A DNA stretch of 37,591 nucleotides, from positions 1 to 37,591 of the forward strand of contig JACDQI010000214.1 in the NCBI GenBank assembly GCA_015657675.1. Reading direction: 5' to 3'. The notes under the pieces were generated by a model. It saw only the letters and a list, made by a program, of their open reading frames with translations. It was not told the DNA's origin and did no database searches. This document shows positions 16,783-26,555 of this stretch, piece by piece; position 1 is the first letter of the stretch, and every line of letters starts with the position of its first letter. Position numbers and translations under genes: made by a program. The stretch is from Devosia sp. Its GTDB lineage: Bacteria; Pseudomonadota; Alphaproteobacteria; Rhizobiales; Devosiaceae.

Positions 16783-19239
16783 ATGACCAGCCGTATTGAA
16801 ACCCTCGTGGACGCCCTGACCCTTGAAGAGCAGGTGAGCCTGCTCTCGGGCGAAGATTTCTGGTCACTCCCGTCCATCGAACGGCTGAACATCCCCAAGC
16901 TGCGCGTCACCGACGGTCCCAATGGCGCACGCGGCGGCGGTTCACTGATCGGCGGCGTGAAATCCGCCGCCTTCCCGGTCGGCATCGCCCTTGGCGCGAG
17001 CTGGAACGTCGCTTTGGCCCAGGAGATCGGCGTCGCGCTGGCCCAGGAGGTCAAGTCCAAGGGCGCGCATGTGAGCCTCGCCCCGACGGTGAACCTCCAC
17101 CGTTCAGTGACCAACGGCCGCAATTTCGAGTGCTACTCGGAAGACCCTTTCCTCACCGCCAGCATGGCAGTCGGCGTGATCAGTGGGCTGCAGAGCCAGC
17201 AGGTCGCCGCCACCATCAAGCACTTCGTCGGCAACGAATCCGAGATCGAGCGCACCACCATCAGCTCGGAAATCGACGAGCGGACGATGCGCGAGCTCTA
17301 CCTCATCCCCTTCGAGTGGGCGGTCAAGAAGGCCGGCACCTGGGCCATCATGAGCTCGTACAACAAGCTCAACGGCACCTACACCTCCGAGAACCCCTGG
17401 CTGCTTGGCCAGGTTCTGCGCGTCGAGTGGAAGTATGACGGCGTGGTGATGTCGGACTGGTTCGGCTCGCACTCCACCGCCCCCACCGTCAACGCCGGCC
17501 TCGATCTCGAAATGCCCGGCCCGCCGCGCGATCGCGGCCAGAAGCTGATCGATGCCGTCGCAGCCGGCGAAGTCAGTCGCGACACCGTGCGCCAGCGCAC
17601 CCTCAACATCCTCCGGCTGATGGAGCGTACCGGCGCCCTCGATGATCACAGCGTCTGGCAGGAACGCGCCGACGATCGCCCCGAGCATCGGGCGCTGATC
17701 CGCAAGGCCGGCGCCGAAGCCGCCGTGTTGCTCAAGAACACCGGTGTCCTGCCGCTGAGCGGCACCGGCAAGGTCGCCGTCATCGGTCCCAACGCGAGGA
17801 CCGCGCAGATCATGGGTGGCGGCAGTGCCCAGCTCAATCCGCACTATCGCGTCACGCCCTGGGACGGGCTTGTGGCCGCACTCGGTGCCGAACGCCTCAC
17901 CTATGCCGTCGGCGCCACCAATCACCGCTTTGAGCCGGTGATCCGCGCCCCCTTTACGGTCGAGTACTTCGCCAACCCGACCCTCTCCGGCGCTCCCGTT
18001 CACAGCGAGACGCAGGAAGAAGCACAAGCCTTCTGGATCGGCCATGTGGCCGCCGGCAAGGTCAATCCGCTCAACTTCTCCGCCCGCCTGCGCGGCAGTT
18101 TCACCCCCACTGAGACCGGCGATCACCGCGTCGGCATCTACAGCGCCGGCCGCTCGAAAGTCTTCATCGACGGCAAGCTGGTGGTCGACAACTGGGGCAA
18201 CTGGCAGAAGGGCCGCACCTATTTCGAAGAGGGCAGTGATGAGGTCGTCGGCCTTGTGCCGCTCGTCGCCGGGCGCGCCCATGACGTGGTGATCGAATAC
18301 GGCACCAAGGAGGTCGCCACCCTTGGGCTCGCCGCCTTCGCCGCCGGTATCGGCAAGCCGCTCGGCGACGCCGAGATCGCCGCAGCAGCAGCCGCCGCGC
18401 GCGACGCCGAGACCGCCATCGTCTTTATTGGCCGCAACGGCGAATGGGACACCGAGGGTTCCGACCTCGTCGGCATCACCCTACCCGGTCGGCAGAACGA
18501 ACTCGTCGCCGCGGTTGCCGCCGCTAACCCGCGCACCGTTGTCGTCCTCCAGTCCGGCGGCCCGGTGGAAATGCCCTGGCTCGCAGAGGTCGCCGCCGTC
18601 GTTTCGGCCTGGTATCCGGGCCAGGAAGCCGGCAACGCCATCGCCGACGTCCTCACCGGCGCCGCCGAACCGGGTGGTCGTCTGCCTCAGACTTTCCCGG
18701 TCCGCTGGTCAGACAATCCGGCCCATTCGCAGGACGCCGAGATCTACCCCGGCCACGCCGGCAAGGTGCGATACGAGGAGGGCCTCTTTATCGGCTACCG
18801 GCACTACGACCGCCTGGGCATCGCGCCAATGTTCCCATTCGGCTTCGGGCTCAGCTACTCGACCTTCGCCCTCTCCAACCTCACCGTCGACGCCAGCCAT
18901 TTCGAGGCTGATGGCGCCGTGGACGTCTCGGTCGATGTCACCAACACCGGCACGCGCCCTGGCTCGGACGTGGTGCAGGTCTATGTCAGCGACCCCGAAG
19001 CGTCGCTGCCGCGCCCGGAAAAAGAGTTGAAAGGCTTCGCCAAGGTGACGCTCGCCGCGGGCGAAACCCGGCGCGTGTCCATCCCCCTCGATGACCGCGC
19101 CTTCGCTTTCTACGCCCCGAATGCCCAGCACTGGCTGGTCGAGAAGGGCAGCTTCACTCTGCGGACGGCGCGCCACGCGGCCGATCCGGGCCTCACCACC
19201 CAGGTCAGCCGGTCCACGACGCTGATGCTGCCAGTGTAA
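16783..19239 (+). CDS. glycoside hydrolase family 3 beta-glucosidase with PA14 domain insertion
   Basis: RVTDGPNGARGG, YDGVVMSDWFGSH (SDW nucleophile), PA14-like FTVEYFANPTLSGAPVH...GDHRVGIYSAGRSKVFIDGKLVVDNWG, C-terminal Fn3-like domain. Confidence 0.95.
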   Translation: MTSRIETLVDALTLEEQVSLLSGEDFWSLPSIERLNIPKLRVTDGPNGARGGGSLIGGVKSAAFPVGIALGASWNVALAQEIGVALAQEVKSKGAHVSLAPTVNLHRSVTNGRNFECYSEDPFLTASMAVGVISGLQSQQVAATIKHFVGNESEIERTTISSEIDERTMRELYLIPFEWAVKKAGTWAIMSSYNKLNGTYTSENPWLLGQVLRVEWKYDGVVMSDWFGSHSTAPTVNAGLDLEMPGPPRDRGQKLIDAVAAGEVSRDTVRQRTLNILRLMERTGALDDHSVWQERADDRPEHRALIRKAGAEAAVLLKNTGVLPLSGTGKVAVIGPNARTAQIMGGGSAQLNPHYRVTPWDGLVAALGAERLTYAVGATNHRFEPVIRAPFTVEYFANPTLSGAPVHSETQEEAQAFWIGHVAAGKVNPLNFSARLRGSFTPTETGDHRVGIYSAGRSKVFIDGKLVVDNWGNWQKGRTYFEEGSDEVVGLVPLVAGRAHDVVIEYGTKEVATLGLAAFAAGIGKPLGDAEIAAAAAAARDAETAIVFIGRNGEWDTEGSDLVGITLPGRQNELVAAVAAANPRTVVVLQSGGPVEMPWLAEVAAVVSAWYPGQEAGNAIADVLTGAAEPGGRLPQTFPVRWSDNPAHSQDAEIYPGHAGKVRYEEGLFIGYRHYDRLGIAPMFPFGFGLSYSTFALSNLTVDASHFEADGAVDVSVDVTNTGTRPGSDVVQVYVSDPEASLPRPEKELKGFAKVTLAAGETRRVSIPLDDRAFAFYAPNAQHWLVEKGSFTLRTARHAADPGLTTQVSRSTTLMLPV

Positions 19240-19284
19240 AAAATGTGCCTCCTTGTCGCGGGTACCAAGGAACCGATATAGCGT

Positions 19285-19303
19285 CAGTCACAAATTGTGA
19301 CTG
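19285..19303. promoter_or_regulatory. 19-bp palindrome CAGTCACAA-A-TTGTGACTG, candidate HxlR operator upstream of doxX
   Basis: Perfect 9-bp arms around one base; contains GTCAC-N5-GTGAC. Confidence 0.65.
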
Positions 19304-19321
19304 TTGGCTATGGAGGCCTTG

Positions 19322-19747
19322 ATGACTGACGCAACGACGCATTCCCCGGCTCGCCGGAACTGGTGGACCATTGGCCTCTGGGCCGCACAGGTGCTGCTCG
19401 CCCTCGCCTATGGCGCGGCGGGCTCGATGAAGCTGATCACTCCTGTGGCCGATCTCGGGGCCATGATGAACTGGGTCAACTCCAGCCCCGAACTGCTGGT
19501 CCGCTTCATTGGCCTCGTCGAGCTGCTGGGTGCCATCGGCGTCATTCTGCCGGCGCTGACCCGCATTCTACCCTTCCTGACGCCGCTCGCCGCCGTGGGC
19601 TTCTCGGTGATCCAGGTTCTGGCGATCGGCACCCATGCCGCACTGGGCGAGACCGCCTCGACCCTGCCCGCCAATCTCGTGTTGCTCGCCCTCTCGCTCT
19701 TCGTGGTCTGGGGCCGCTGGAAGAAGGCGCCGATCGCGCCGCGCTGA
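19322..19747 (+). CDS. DoxX family protein
   Basis: Four TM; WAAQVLLALAYGAAGSMKLITPVADL...PELLVRFIGLVELLGAIGVILPALTRILPFLTPLAAVGFSVIQ. SD GGAGG upstream of ATG 19322. Confidence 0.9.
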   Translation: MTDATTHSPARRNWWTIGLWAAQVLLALAYGAAGSMKLITPVADLGAMMNWVNSSPELLVRFIGLVELLGAIGVILPALTRILPFLTPLAAVGFSVIQVLAIGTHAALGETASTLPANLVLLALSLFVVWGRWKKAPIAPR

Positions 19748-19794
19748 CGGAGAGGCTCTGCGGAACCTCTCCCGCGGACACTCGGACATCGGAG

Positions 19795-19819
19795 CTGGCG
19801 GAGGTCATCACTCCGCCAG
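19795..19819 (+). terminator. hairpin downstream of doxX
   Basis: CTGGCGGAG-GTCATCA-CTCCGCCAG: perfect 9-bp arms, 7-nt loop, followed by ATTT. Confidence 0.5.
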
Positions 19820-19894
19820 ATTTGGCCTCGAAGACGACGCCGCACGATAGTTCAAAACACCGGCACCTCTGGCCGGCCGTGTTGAGCTTGCTAC

Positions 19895-21022
19895 TTGCCG
19901 CTGGTACAAGCGGCGCTCGTTTTCAGGTTGTCCTTGGGAGTCGCCTTGGCCGCGCAACTATTCCGGCGCTTTCTTGCCATTCCGCTGCTGATCGTGTCGC
20001 TCCTGGCGGCGACGCCAGGCATGGCCACTCCGCTGCTCTTGGTCGACATGCAGACCGGCGAGGTGCTCTACAACGACGATGGCGGCAAGCCATGGCATCC
20101 CGCATCGCTGACCAAGATGATGACTGCCTACGTGACCTTCGCGGCCATCGCCCAGGGACGCATCAGCCTGGATACGCCGATCAAGATCTCCAAGAAGGCC
20201 TGGAACCAGGCACCGGCCAAGTCGGGGCTGGAAGTCGGCTCGTCCATCACGCTGCAGGACGCGCTCTACATCCTCATCGTCAAATCGGCCAATGACGTCG
20301 CTATCGCCATCGCTGAGGCTGTTTCCGGCTCATCGGACAAGTTCGTTGCCGAGATGAACCAGATGGCCAGCGCCATGGGCATGACCGCTACGCACTTTGA
20401 AAACCCCAACGGCTTGCATGATCCGGCGCAGGTGAGTTCGGCCCGCGACCTCGCGGTACTGACGCTCTACATCCGTCGCGACTACCCTCAGTACCTGCCC
20501 ATGTTCGGCACTGAAGCCGTGCAACTGGGCAAGGCGAGCCTTGAGAGCAACAACGGCCTGCTTGAGCATTTCCAGGGCACCACCGGCATGAAGACCGGTT
20601 ATGTCTGCGCCTCTGGCCTCAACATCGTTGCCACCATCAACCGCGGCGGCCGCGAGCTGATGGCCGTAGTGCTCGGCGGATCGTCGGCGCGCGAGCGCAA
20701 CGAAATGGCGGCCGAACTTTTCCTCCGCGGCCTCTCCGGCGCAGTGAGAGGCACCGGCCAGAGCATTGTCGATCTTCGCAACGCGCCTGGCGAGCCGGTC
20801 GACATGCGGCCGCTGATATGCGGCAAGAAAGCCAAGGAATATGCGTTGGAGCGTCAGGAGGCGTTCCCCTTGGGCCTCAAGGGCCAGCCGAGCTACCTGA
20901 CCGACGAGATCTCCGGCGCCACCTATGTGGCGACCGATCTCGGCGTCATCGTCGACAACGTCCCCCTGCCTCGACCGCGCCCCAGCTACGCCCCCATGGC
21001 CACTGCCTCGGTGGCCAACTAG
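19895..21022 (+). CDS. D-alanyl-D-alanine carboxypeptidase (DacC/PBP5-6-like)
   Basis: ASLTKMMTAYV (SxxK), KSANDVAIAIAE (SxN), KTGYVCASG (KTG). Start uncertain; only non-ATG starts near the signal peptide. Confidence 0.93.
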   Translation: MPLVQAALVFRLSLGVALAAQLFRRFLAIPLLIVSLLAATPGMATPLLLVDMQTGEVLYNDDGGKPWHPASLTKMMTAYVTFAAIAQGRISLDTPIKISKKAWNQAPAKSGLEVGSSITLQDALYILIVKSANDVAIAIAEAVSGSSDKFVAEMNQMASAMGMTATHFENPNGLHDPAQVSSARDLAVLTLYIRRDYPQYLPMFGTEAVQLGKASLESNNGLLEHFQGTTGMKTGYVCASGLNIVATINRGGRELMAVVLGGSSARERNEMAAELFLRGLSGAVRGTGQSIVDLRNAPGEPVDMRPLICGKKAKEYALERQEAFPLGLKGQPSYLTDEISGATYVATDLGVIVDNVPLPRPRPSYAPMATASVAN

Positions 21023-21573
21023 AGGCTGGGGAGTATCGCCAGGTCGGTAGTGCCCAGCAGTTCGACCAGATCGTCGAGATAGCGATCCACGATCCCCATG
21101 GTCCGCAGGATGCGGACGGTCTCAAGCACATACTCGGTATTGGGCCCGGACTCGCCATGGCCGATCCGTACCAGCCGCGCCTGCTCGGCAATCTCCAGCC
21201 GTCCGGCAAACTGGGCGTGCGTCTCGTCCACGAGGAATGTCAGCGCCTCAACCGCACCCACACCGTCGACGCGGATGGTCCGCCGGGCTTCGCGATAGAC
21301 ACCCTTGTCGAGCTCGCGCTCCCGCAGATACTCGACGACCGTTGGCCAGTCAGCATCTGCAACCTCAAAGCCCATCCCGCGGCACGATCCGCCGCGCACC
21401 AGCCCGAACACCAGCCCCGGCTGCGCCTCGGTGCCACGATGGCGGTGCGAATAGACGCAGAGGCTGCGATGCGCGCCGGTGAGCAGCGCCGGCGCCTGGC
21501 GCAGAAATGCAAAGCCCGGGCGCCAGATCAGCGAGCCATAGCCGAACACCCAATGCGTCATCCTGCCCGTCAT
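21019..21573 (-). CDS. gamma-glutamylcyclotransferase (ChaC-like)
   Basis: WVFGYGSLIWRPGF; LVRGGSCRGMGFEVAD; YLDDLVELL. Confidence 0.93.
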   Translation of the reverse strand: MTGRMTHWVFGYGSLIWRPGFAFLRQAPALLTGAHRSLCVYSHRHRGTEAQPGLVFGLVRGGSCRGMGFEVADADWPTVVEYLRERELDKGVYREARRTIRVDGVGAVEALTFLVDETHAQFAGRLEIAEQARLVRIGHGESGPNTEYVLETVRILRTMGIVDRYLDDLVELLGTTDLAILPSL

Positions 21574-21644
21574 CCGGCCTTGTCGCTCCCCGTCCTCGTC
21601 GCCTACGCTCTTTTCGCCGCGCGCACCGGATTAAGGACTGCACC

Positions 21645-22649
21645 ATGAAACGATTCGCCGGACTTTTCCTCGCCGTCGCGCTGGTCGCCGCTCTATGGAG
21701 TGTCGGTTGGTACTTTGCTTCCAGCCAGGTGAGCGCCGCCATCGCCCAGTTCGCCGCCAACGAGGGGTCGGCTGAAAATCCCCGCCTGACCTGCGCCCGA
21801 TCGGCTGTCAGCGGCTTCCCCTTCCGCATCGACGTCACCTGTGAAGAAGCGACAGTGCTCGCCGACGACGTGACGGTGACCGTCGCCGGCATCAAGGCCA
21901 GCGTGCAGGTCGATAACCTCACCCATCTCTTGGCCTCCGCCATCGGCCCCGTCACTTATGCCGACGCGTTCTACGGCCGCTCGAACCGACTGACCTTCAG
22001 CGCCCTGCAGGCCAGCTTCCGCATCACCACCTCGGATATCCTGAAGGGCCTGTCGGGCGAAGGCTGGCGCATCGCCCGCGTTTCAGTGGTCGGCAATGGC
22101 CTCGACTGGGTGGACACCATCGGCGAGGACCTGCCGGTCGCCAAGGCGAGCCACGCCGAACTGCAGATCGGCGACATCCCCGAACTGCATGACAAGGCCG
22201 CCGGCACAGCGGCCCTTGCGATCTATTTCGTCGGCAAGGACGTCGCGTCCCCCATCTACGATCTCGTCGATGCCGACGGGGAAGCGCAATTGCAGCTCAC
22301 CGGCCTGCCCGACGACCTGCGCCGCTTTGGCGACGCCGATCTGCTGCCAGCCTGGCAGGCTGCCGGCGGCAAGCTCGAAGTCGTGCGCGTCAACGCCACC
22401 GACGGCGACGACCTGCTCGATGCGTCCGGTACACTTGGCCTCGATGCTTCGCACCGGGTTGAAGGTCAGCTGACCTACACCAATCGCGGCATCCGCGAGC
22501 GGCTCGCCCCCTTCGTCAACCCGATGATCCTCTCGGTGATGTCGGGTCTCCCCGAAGCCGACGGCACCTTCAAGCAGGCCCTGCAGTTCGCCAACGGCTC
22601 CCTGCTGATCGGCGGCATCCCGCTGTTCCAGCTGGAGCCGCTCTACTGA
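21645..22649 (+). CDS. DUF2125 domain-containing protein
   Basis: MKRFAGLFLAVALVAALWSVGWYFASSQV...LTCARSAVSGFPFRIDVTCEE; ATG 21645. Confidence 0.88.
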   Translation: MKRFAGLFLAVALVAALWSVGWYFASSQVSAAIAQFAANEGSAENPRLTCARSAVSGFPFRIDVTCEEATVLADDVTVTVAGIKASVQVDNLTHLLASAIGPVTYADAFYGRSNRLTFSALQASFRITTSDILKGLSGEGWRIARVSVVGNGLDWVDTIGEDLPVAKASHAELQIGDIPELHDKAAGTAALAIYFVGKDVASPIYDLVDADGEAQLQLTGLPDDLRRFGDADLLPAWQAAGGKLEVVRVNATDGDDLLDASGTLGLDASHRVEGQLTYTNRGIRERLAPFVNPMILSVMSGLPEADGTFKQALQFANGSLLIGGIPLFQLEPLY

Positions 22650-22703
22650 GACGAGCAGACGTACACGTGGAATGAGTCCTGAAACTCTCCCCACCCACCG
22701 TCA

Positions 22704-22724
22704 TCCTCGGGCTTGACCCGAGGA
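22704..22724. repeat. palindrome TCCTCGGGCTTGACCCGAGGA
   Basis: Perfect 8-bp arms, 5-nt loop, between convergent DUF2125 and tyrA genes. Confidence 0.65.
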
Positions 22725-22754
22725 CCAACGAGATAGCCCACCGCCCCTTATGGG

Positions 22755-22783
22755 CATCATGGTGAGCTTGTCGAACCACGAGG
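22755..22783 (+). repeat. 29-bp dispersed palindromic repeat, copy 1
   Basis: CATCATGGTGAGCTTGTCGAACCACGAGG; 28 of 29 bases equal the reverse complement of 28385-28413. Confidence 0.8.
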
Positions 22784-22797
22784 CGGGCACTCAGCCC

Positions 22798-23757
22798 CTA
22801 CGCGTCGTCGCCACCACCATGCTCACGCACCGGCAACGGCTTCGGAGCCGCGGCGGGATGCGGCCGGCCGAAGTCGGCAGCGGCAGTTTCCTGGCCGGCG
22901 GTGATGATCGAACGGCGGATGGCGCGGGTGCGGGTGAAAAGCTCTTCCATCCCCGGCCCATCGCCGACGCGCACCGCGCGCTGCAACGCCGCCAGGTCCT
23001 CGAGAAACCGCCCGAGCATCTCCAGCACGGCGTCACGATTGGTGAGGAACACATCGCGCCACATCACCGGATCGCTGGCCGCAATACGGGTGAAATCCCG
23101 GAAACCCGAGGCGGAGAACTTGATGACTTCCGACTGCGTGTCCGCTTCCAGATCCGCCACCGTACCCACAATGTTGTAGGCGACGAGGTGCGGCACGTGG
23201 CTGGTGATGGCAAGAACCAGGTCATGGTGCTCGGCACTCATTGCTTCGACATTGCTGCCGAGCGCTTCCCAGAACTTGCGGAGCTTTGCTGCTGCGGCCG
23301 GATCACAGTCCTTGCCCGGCGTCAGCACGCACCAGCGACCGACAAACAGCTCGGGAAAGCCAGCTGAAGGCCCGGAATGCTCGGTGCCCGCGATCGGATG
23401 CGCCGGCACGAAATGCACACCAGCCGGCAGCAGCGGCTCAATCACTTTCACCACGTGCTGCTTGACCGAGCCGACATCCGAAAGGATGGCGCCCGGCGCC
23501 AGCGCGTCCTTGATGCTCTCCATCACCGCGCCATAAGCACCCACGGGCGTGCAGAGGATCACAAGGTCAGCACCCCGCACCGCTTCGGCCGCATCTAGCG
23601 AATAGCTGTCGCCGAGGCCCAGCGCGCGGGCTTCTTCCAGCGTCTCGGTCTTGCGCGTCGTGATGGCGATGTGGCGCGCCAAACCCTTCAGCCGCGCCGC
23701 CCGTGCAATCGACGAGCCGATCAGGCCGATGCCGACCAGCGTGAGTTTTTCAAACAT
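22798..23757 (-). CDS. prephenate/arogenate dehydrogenase family protein
   Basis: MFEKLTLVGIGLIGSSIARAARLKG; VGSVKQHVV; FVPAHPIAGTEHSGPSAGFPELF. ATG 23757 shares its A with the hisC TGA stop. Confidence 0.94.
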   Translation of the reverse strand: MFEKLTLVGIGLIGSSIARAARLKGLARHIAITTRKTETLEEARALGLGDSYSLDAAEAVRGADLVILCTPVGAYGAVMESIKDALAPGAILSDVGSVKQHVVKVIEPLLPAGVHFVPAHPIAGTEHSGPSAGFPELFVGRWCVLTPGKDCDPAAAAKLRKFWEALGSNVEAMSAEHHDLVLAITSHVPHLVAYNIVGTVADLEADTQSEVIKFSASGFRDFTRIAASDPVMWRDVFLTNRDAVLEMLGRFLEDLAALQRAVRVGDGPGMEELFTRTRAIRRSIITAGQETAAADFGRPHPAAAPKPLPVREHGGGDDA

Positions 23758-24860
23758 CAATCCTGCGCCCCCAGCGCACCGAAATCCTTGAGCACCTCGA
23801 CCACCCCCCGCATGTCGGGTTCGAGCCCGATGCTGATGCGTAGCCCGTTGGAAATGCCATAGCTGTGCATCTCGCGCACCAGCAAGCCCTTGTCGCGCAG
23901 CGACGTGAACGCCGCACGCGCAATCTCGGGCGTCGGGAACAGCGCCAGCACGAAATTGCCCTGGCTGGGCGGCACCCGGATCGCGTTGGACGCAAGGCTC
24001 GCCCGCAGCCACTCACGCCACTTCGCGTTGTGATCGCGCAGCGTCGCGGTGAATGCCGTATCCCGCGCCGCTGCCGCCGCCGCGGCCTGTCCCGAAAGCG
24101 AAACGTTGAACGGTCCGCGGATGCGATGCACGGCATCCACGATATGGCGCCACTAAATCCAGCCCACGCGCTCGCCGGCGATCCCCATCTTCGAGAACGT
24201 GCGGACCATCACGACGTTCTCCGCCGCATCGACCAAATCAATGCCAACGGTGAAGTCGTCTGCCGTCACGTACTCCGCATAGGCATTGTCGAGCACGAAA
24301 AGGATATCGGGCCTGAGCCCGGCATGCAGCCGCCGCACCTCGGCATCGCTGAGATAGGTGCCGGTCGGATTGTTCGGATTGGCGAGAAACACCACCTTGG
24401 TACGCGGCGTCACTGCCGCGAGCAGCGCGTCCACATCGGCGCAATAGTCTGTCTCGGGCGCCATGATGATCTCGGCCGAAGCGCCGCGGGTGATGATTGG
24501 ATAGACGTTGAAGCCATACTGGCTCATCACCGCCTGGTCGCCCTCGCCCAGATAGACCTGCGCCAGCAAATGCAGCAGGTCGTCCGAACCGAAGCCGCAG
24601 ACGATCCGATCAGGATCGATGCTGTGGACCTCGCCCAGCGCCTGGCGCAACTCGCGCGACGACCCCTCCGGATAGACATGAATCTTGTCGGCCATGGCCC
24701 GCGACGCCTCGACCGCCTTCGGGCTGGCGCCCAACGGGCTCTCATTGGCCGAGAGCTTCACCAGCTTCACCCCGGCCGGCACGTCGGATCGGCCCGGCAC
24801 ATAGGGCGCGATCTTGTCGATGCCGGGCTGCGGCTGCGGGCGGATAGGCGTGTCGTTCAT
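23757..24860 (-). pseudogene. histidinol-phosphate/aromatic aminotransferase interrupted by an in-frame amber codon
   Basis: MNDTPIRPQPQPGIDKIAPYVPG...LVKLSANESPLG...VFLANPNNPTGTYLSD...[37 protein letters not shown]. TAG at 24153-24155 (minus strand), same frame on both sides. Confidence 0.88.
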
Positions 24861-24943
24861 GGTCCGAAATTTCTGGTCTTGGGCGGGTCGAAAGCCCGGC
24901 GGACCATAGAGAAACCGCCTACCGAACGCAAAGCCTCTTGTGC

Positions 24944-25687
24944 TCAGCGCTCGGGTGGCAGTTCCATTGCCGCCTGCGGCGACAGGGCAGGGATGCGCAC
25001 GAACCGTTCGGTCTTCTTGCGTCGCGGCACCGCCGGAAACAGCGCCTTCTTGGCCGAAACCACCATGACGCCCGAGAACATCGGCATGAACATGCGGCCA
25101 AAGCCTTCGATCAGCCGGGTCGACTTGAGCACGATGTTGCGCTGGCTCGGGGGGAGATAGAGCGCCTCGCGCCATTGCTCGGGAATAAAGCTGTGCTCGC
25201 GCAGCAGCCGCTCGAGCTGCGGCCGGGAATAGGGGTTGCCGTCCCCAAACGGCGTATTGTCGAACTGTGCCCAAAGGCCGCGGCGACGCGGCACCACCAC
25301 GATCAGCCGCGCATTCGGCGCCGCGATCCGCCAGAGCTCGCGCATCAGTTCCTCGGCATCAGCGATATGCTCGAGCGCATGCACCGCAATGATGAGATCA
25401 ACCGCCGAGTCGGTCAGCGGCATGTCCATCGGGTCGCAGAGCACCGTGTGCGACGGACCTTCCCGTGGCCAGGCCGAGGCCCCCTGCCGCGCCGGCATGA
25501 AGGCAAGCACCCGCTCGGCAGGCCCCAGCGCAAAGCGCATATAGGGCGTCGCAAAGCCGAGCCCCAGCACCCGTTGCCCCCGCACATTGCCGGCGAGTTG
25601 CGTGACGTCATCGCGCACCAAGGTGCGGGAAATCTTGCCCAACGGCGATTTGTAGAACTCGATGAGGCGTCTGACGTCCGTGCTCAT
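24944..25687 (-). CDS. class I SAM-dependent methyltransferase
   Basis: RVLGLGFATPYMRFAL; DLIIAVHALEHIADAEELMRELWRIAAPNARLIVVVPRR. Confidence 0.88.
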   Translation of the reverse strand: MSTDVRRLIEFYKSPLGKISRTLVRDDVTQLAGNVRGQRVLGLGFATPYMRFALGPAERVLAFMPARQGASAWPREGPSHTVLCDPMDMPLTDSAVDLIIAVHALEHIADAEELMRELWRIAAPNARLIVVVPRRRGLWAQFDNTPFGDGNPYSRPQLERLLREHSFIPEQWREALYLPPSQRNIVLKSTRLIEGFGRMFMPMFSGVMVVSAKKALFPAVPRRKKTERFVRIPALSPQAAMELPPER

Positions 25688-25779
25688 GCGTTGTCCATTG
25701 GAAAAACCGCCGTCATGGCACTAGAGTCTGCCGGTAAGCGTCGGGCTTGTCACGCCCGCCCACCGTCCGGAGTTCTGAA

Positions 25780-26553
25780 TTGGCCTTGCTCATCGACATC
25801 TTTCTCTGCCGCACCGACAACTATGGATATCTCGTGCACGATGTCGACACCGGCAAGACCGCCGCCATCGATGCGCCCGACGCCAAGGCGATCAAGGCTG
25901 CGCTTGAACGTCGCGGCTGGACGCTGAGCGACATCTTCATCACCCATCACCATACCGACCACGTCGAGGGCATTCCCGCGCTCAAGCGCGAGTATGGTTG
26001 CACCGTGCATGGTCCGCGCTCAGAAGCCGAAAAGATCCTCGGCCTCGACATGCTGCTTTCTGGCTCCAGCACGGCAACGCTCGGCAACACCAATTTCCTG
26101 GTCATCGAGGCGCCGGGCCACACGCTCGGGCACATCGTCTACTACGAACCGGTCGGCGGGCATCTGTTCTCCGCCGATGCGCTTTTTTCCATGGGCGTCG
26201 GCCGCATGTTCGAAGGCAAGCCCGGCCCGATGTGGGAAGCCCTGGCCGAACTTCGTGAACTTCCCGACGAGACGCTGATCTATTGCGGCCACGAATACAC
26301 CGTCTCCAACGCCGCCTTCGCCCAGAGCGTCGATCCACGCAACCCGGCGCTCAACATTCGCGCCGCGGAGGTCAAGCGCATGCGCGAAAAGGACATTTTC
26401 ACAATTCCCGTGAGCCTCGGGATGGAAAAACGCACCAACCCGTTCCTGCGCGCCGACGAGCCGGTAATGGCCCGCGCCATGGGCCTGCCCGAAGGCACCG
26501 ACCCTGCCGTCGTCTTTGGCGCCCTGCGCAAAGCCAAGGACGAGTTCAAATAG
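25780..26553 (+). CDS. gloB: hydroxyacylglutathione hydrolase (glyoxalase II)
   Basis: ITHHHTDHVEGI metallo-beta-lactamase motif; APGHTLGHIVYYEP; YCGHEYTVSNAAFA; likely TTG start at 25780. Confidence 0.94.
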   Translation: MALLIDIFLCRTDNYGYLVHDVDTGKTAAIDAPDAKAIKAALERRGWTLSDIFITHHHTDHVEGIPALKREYGCTVHGPRSEAEKILGLDMLLSGSSTATLGNTNFLVIEAPGHTLGHIVYYEPVGGHLFSADALFSMGVGRMFEGKPGPMWEALAELRELPDETLIYCGHEYTVSNAAFAQSVDPRNPALNIRAAEVKRMREKDIFTIPVSLGMEKRTNPFLRADEPVMARAMGLPEGTDPAVVFGALRKAKDEFK

Positions 26554-26555
26554 TC

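Noticed and set aside
17104-18282. 392-aa minus-strand ORF antisense to GH3
   Set aside because: High-GC shadow ORF opposite a clear GH3 gene; no domain-like motifs.
9073-24155. Amber (TAG) recoding or suppression to explain the in-frame stops in parE and hisC
   Set aside because: Several intact neighbours (M48, Gfo/Idh, MATE, dacC-type genes) end with TAG at the expected length, so TAG works as a normal stop.
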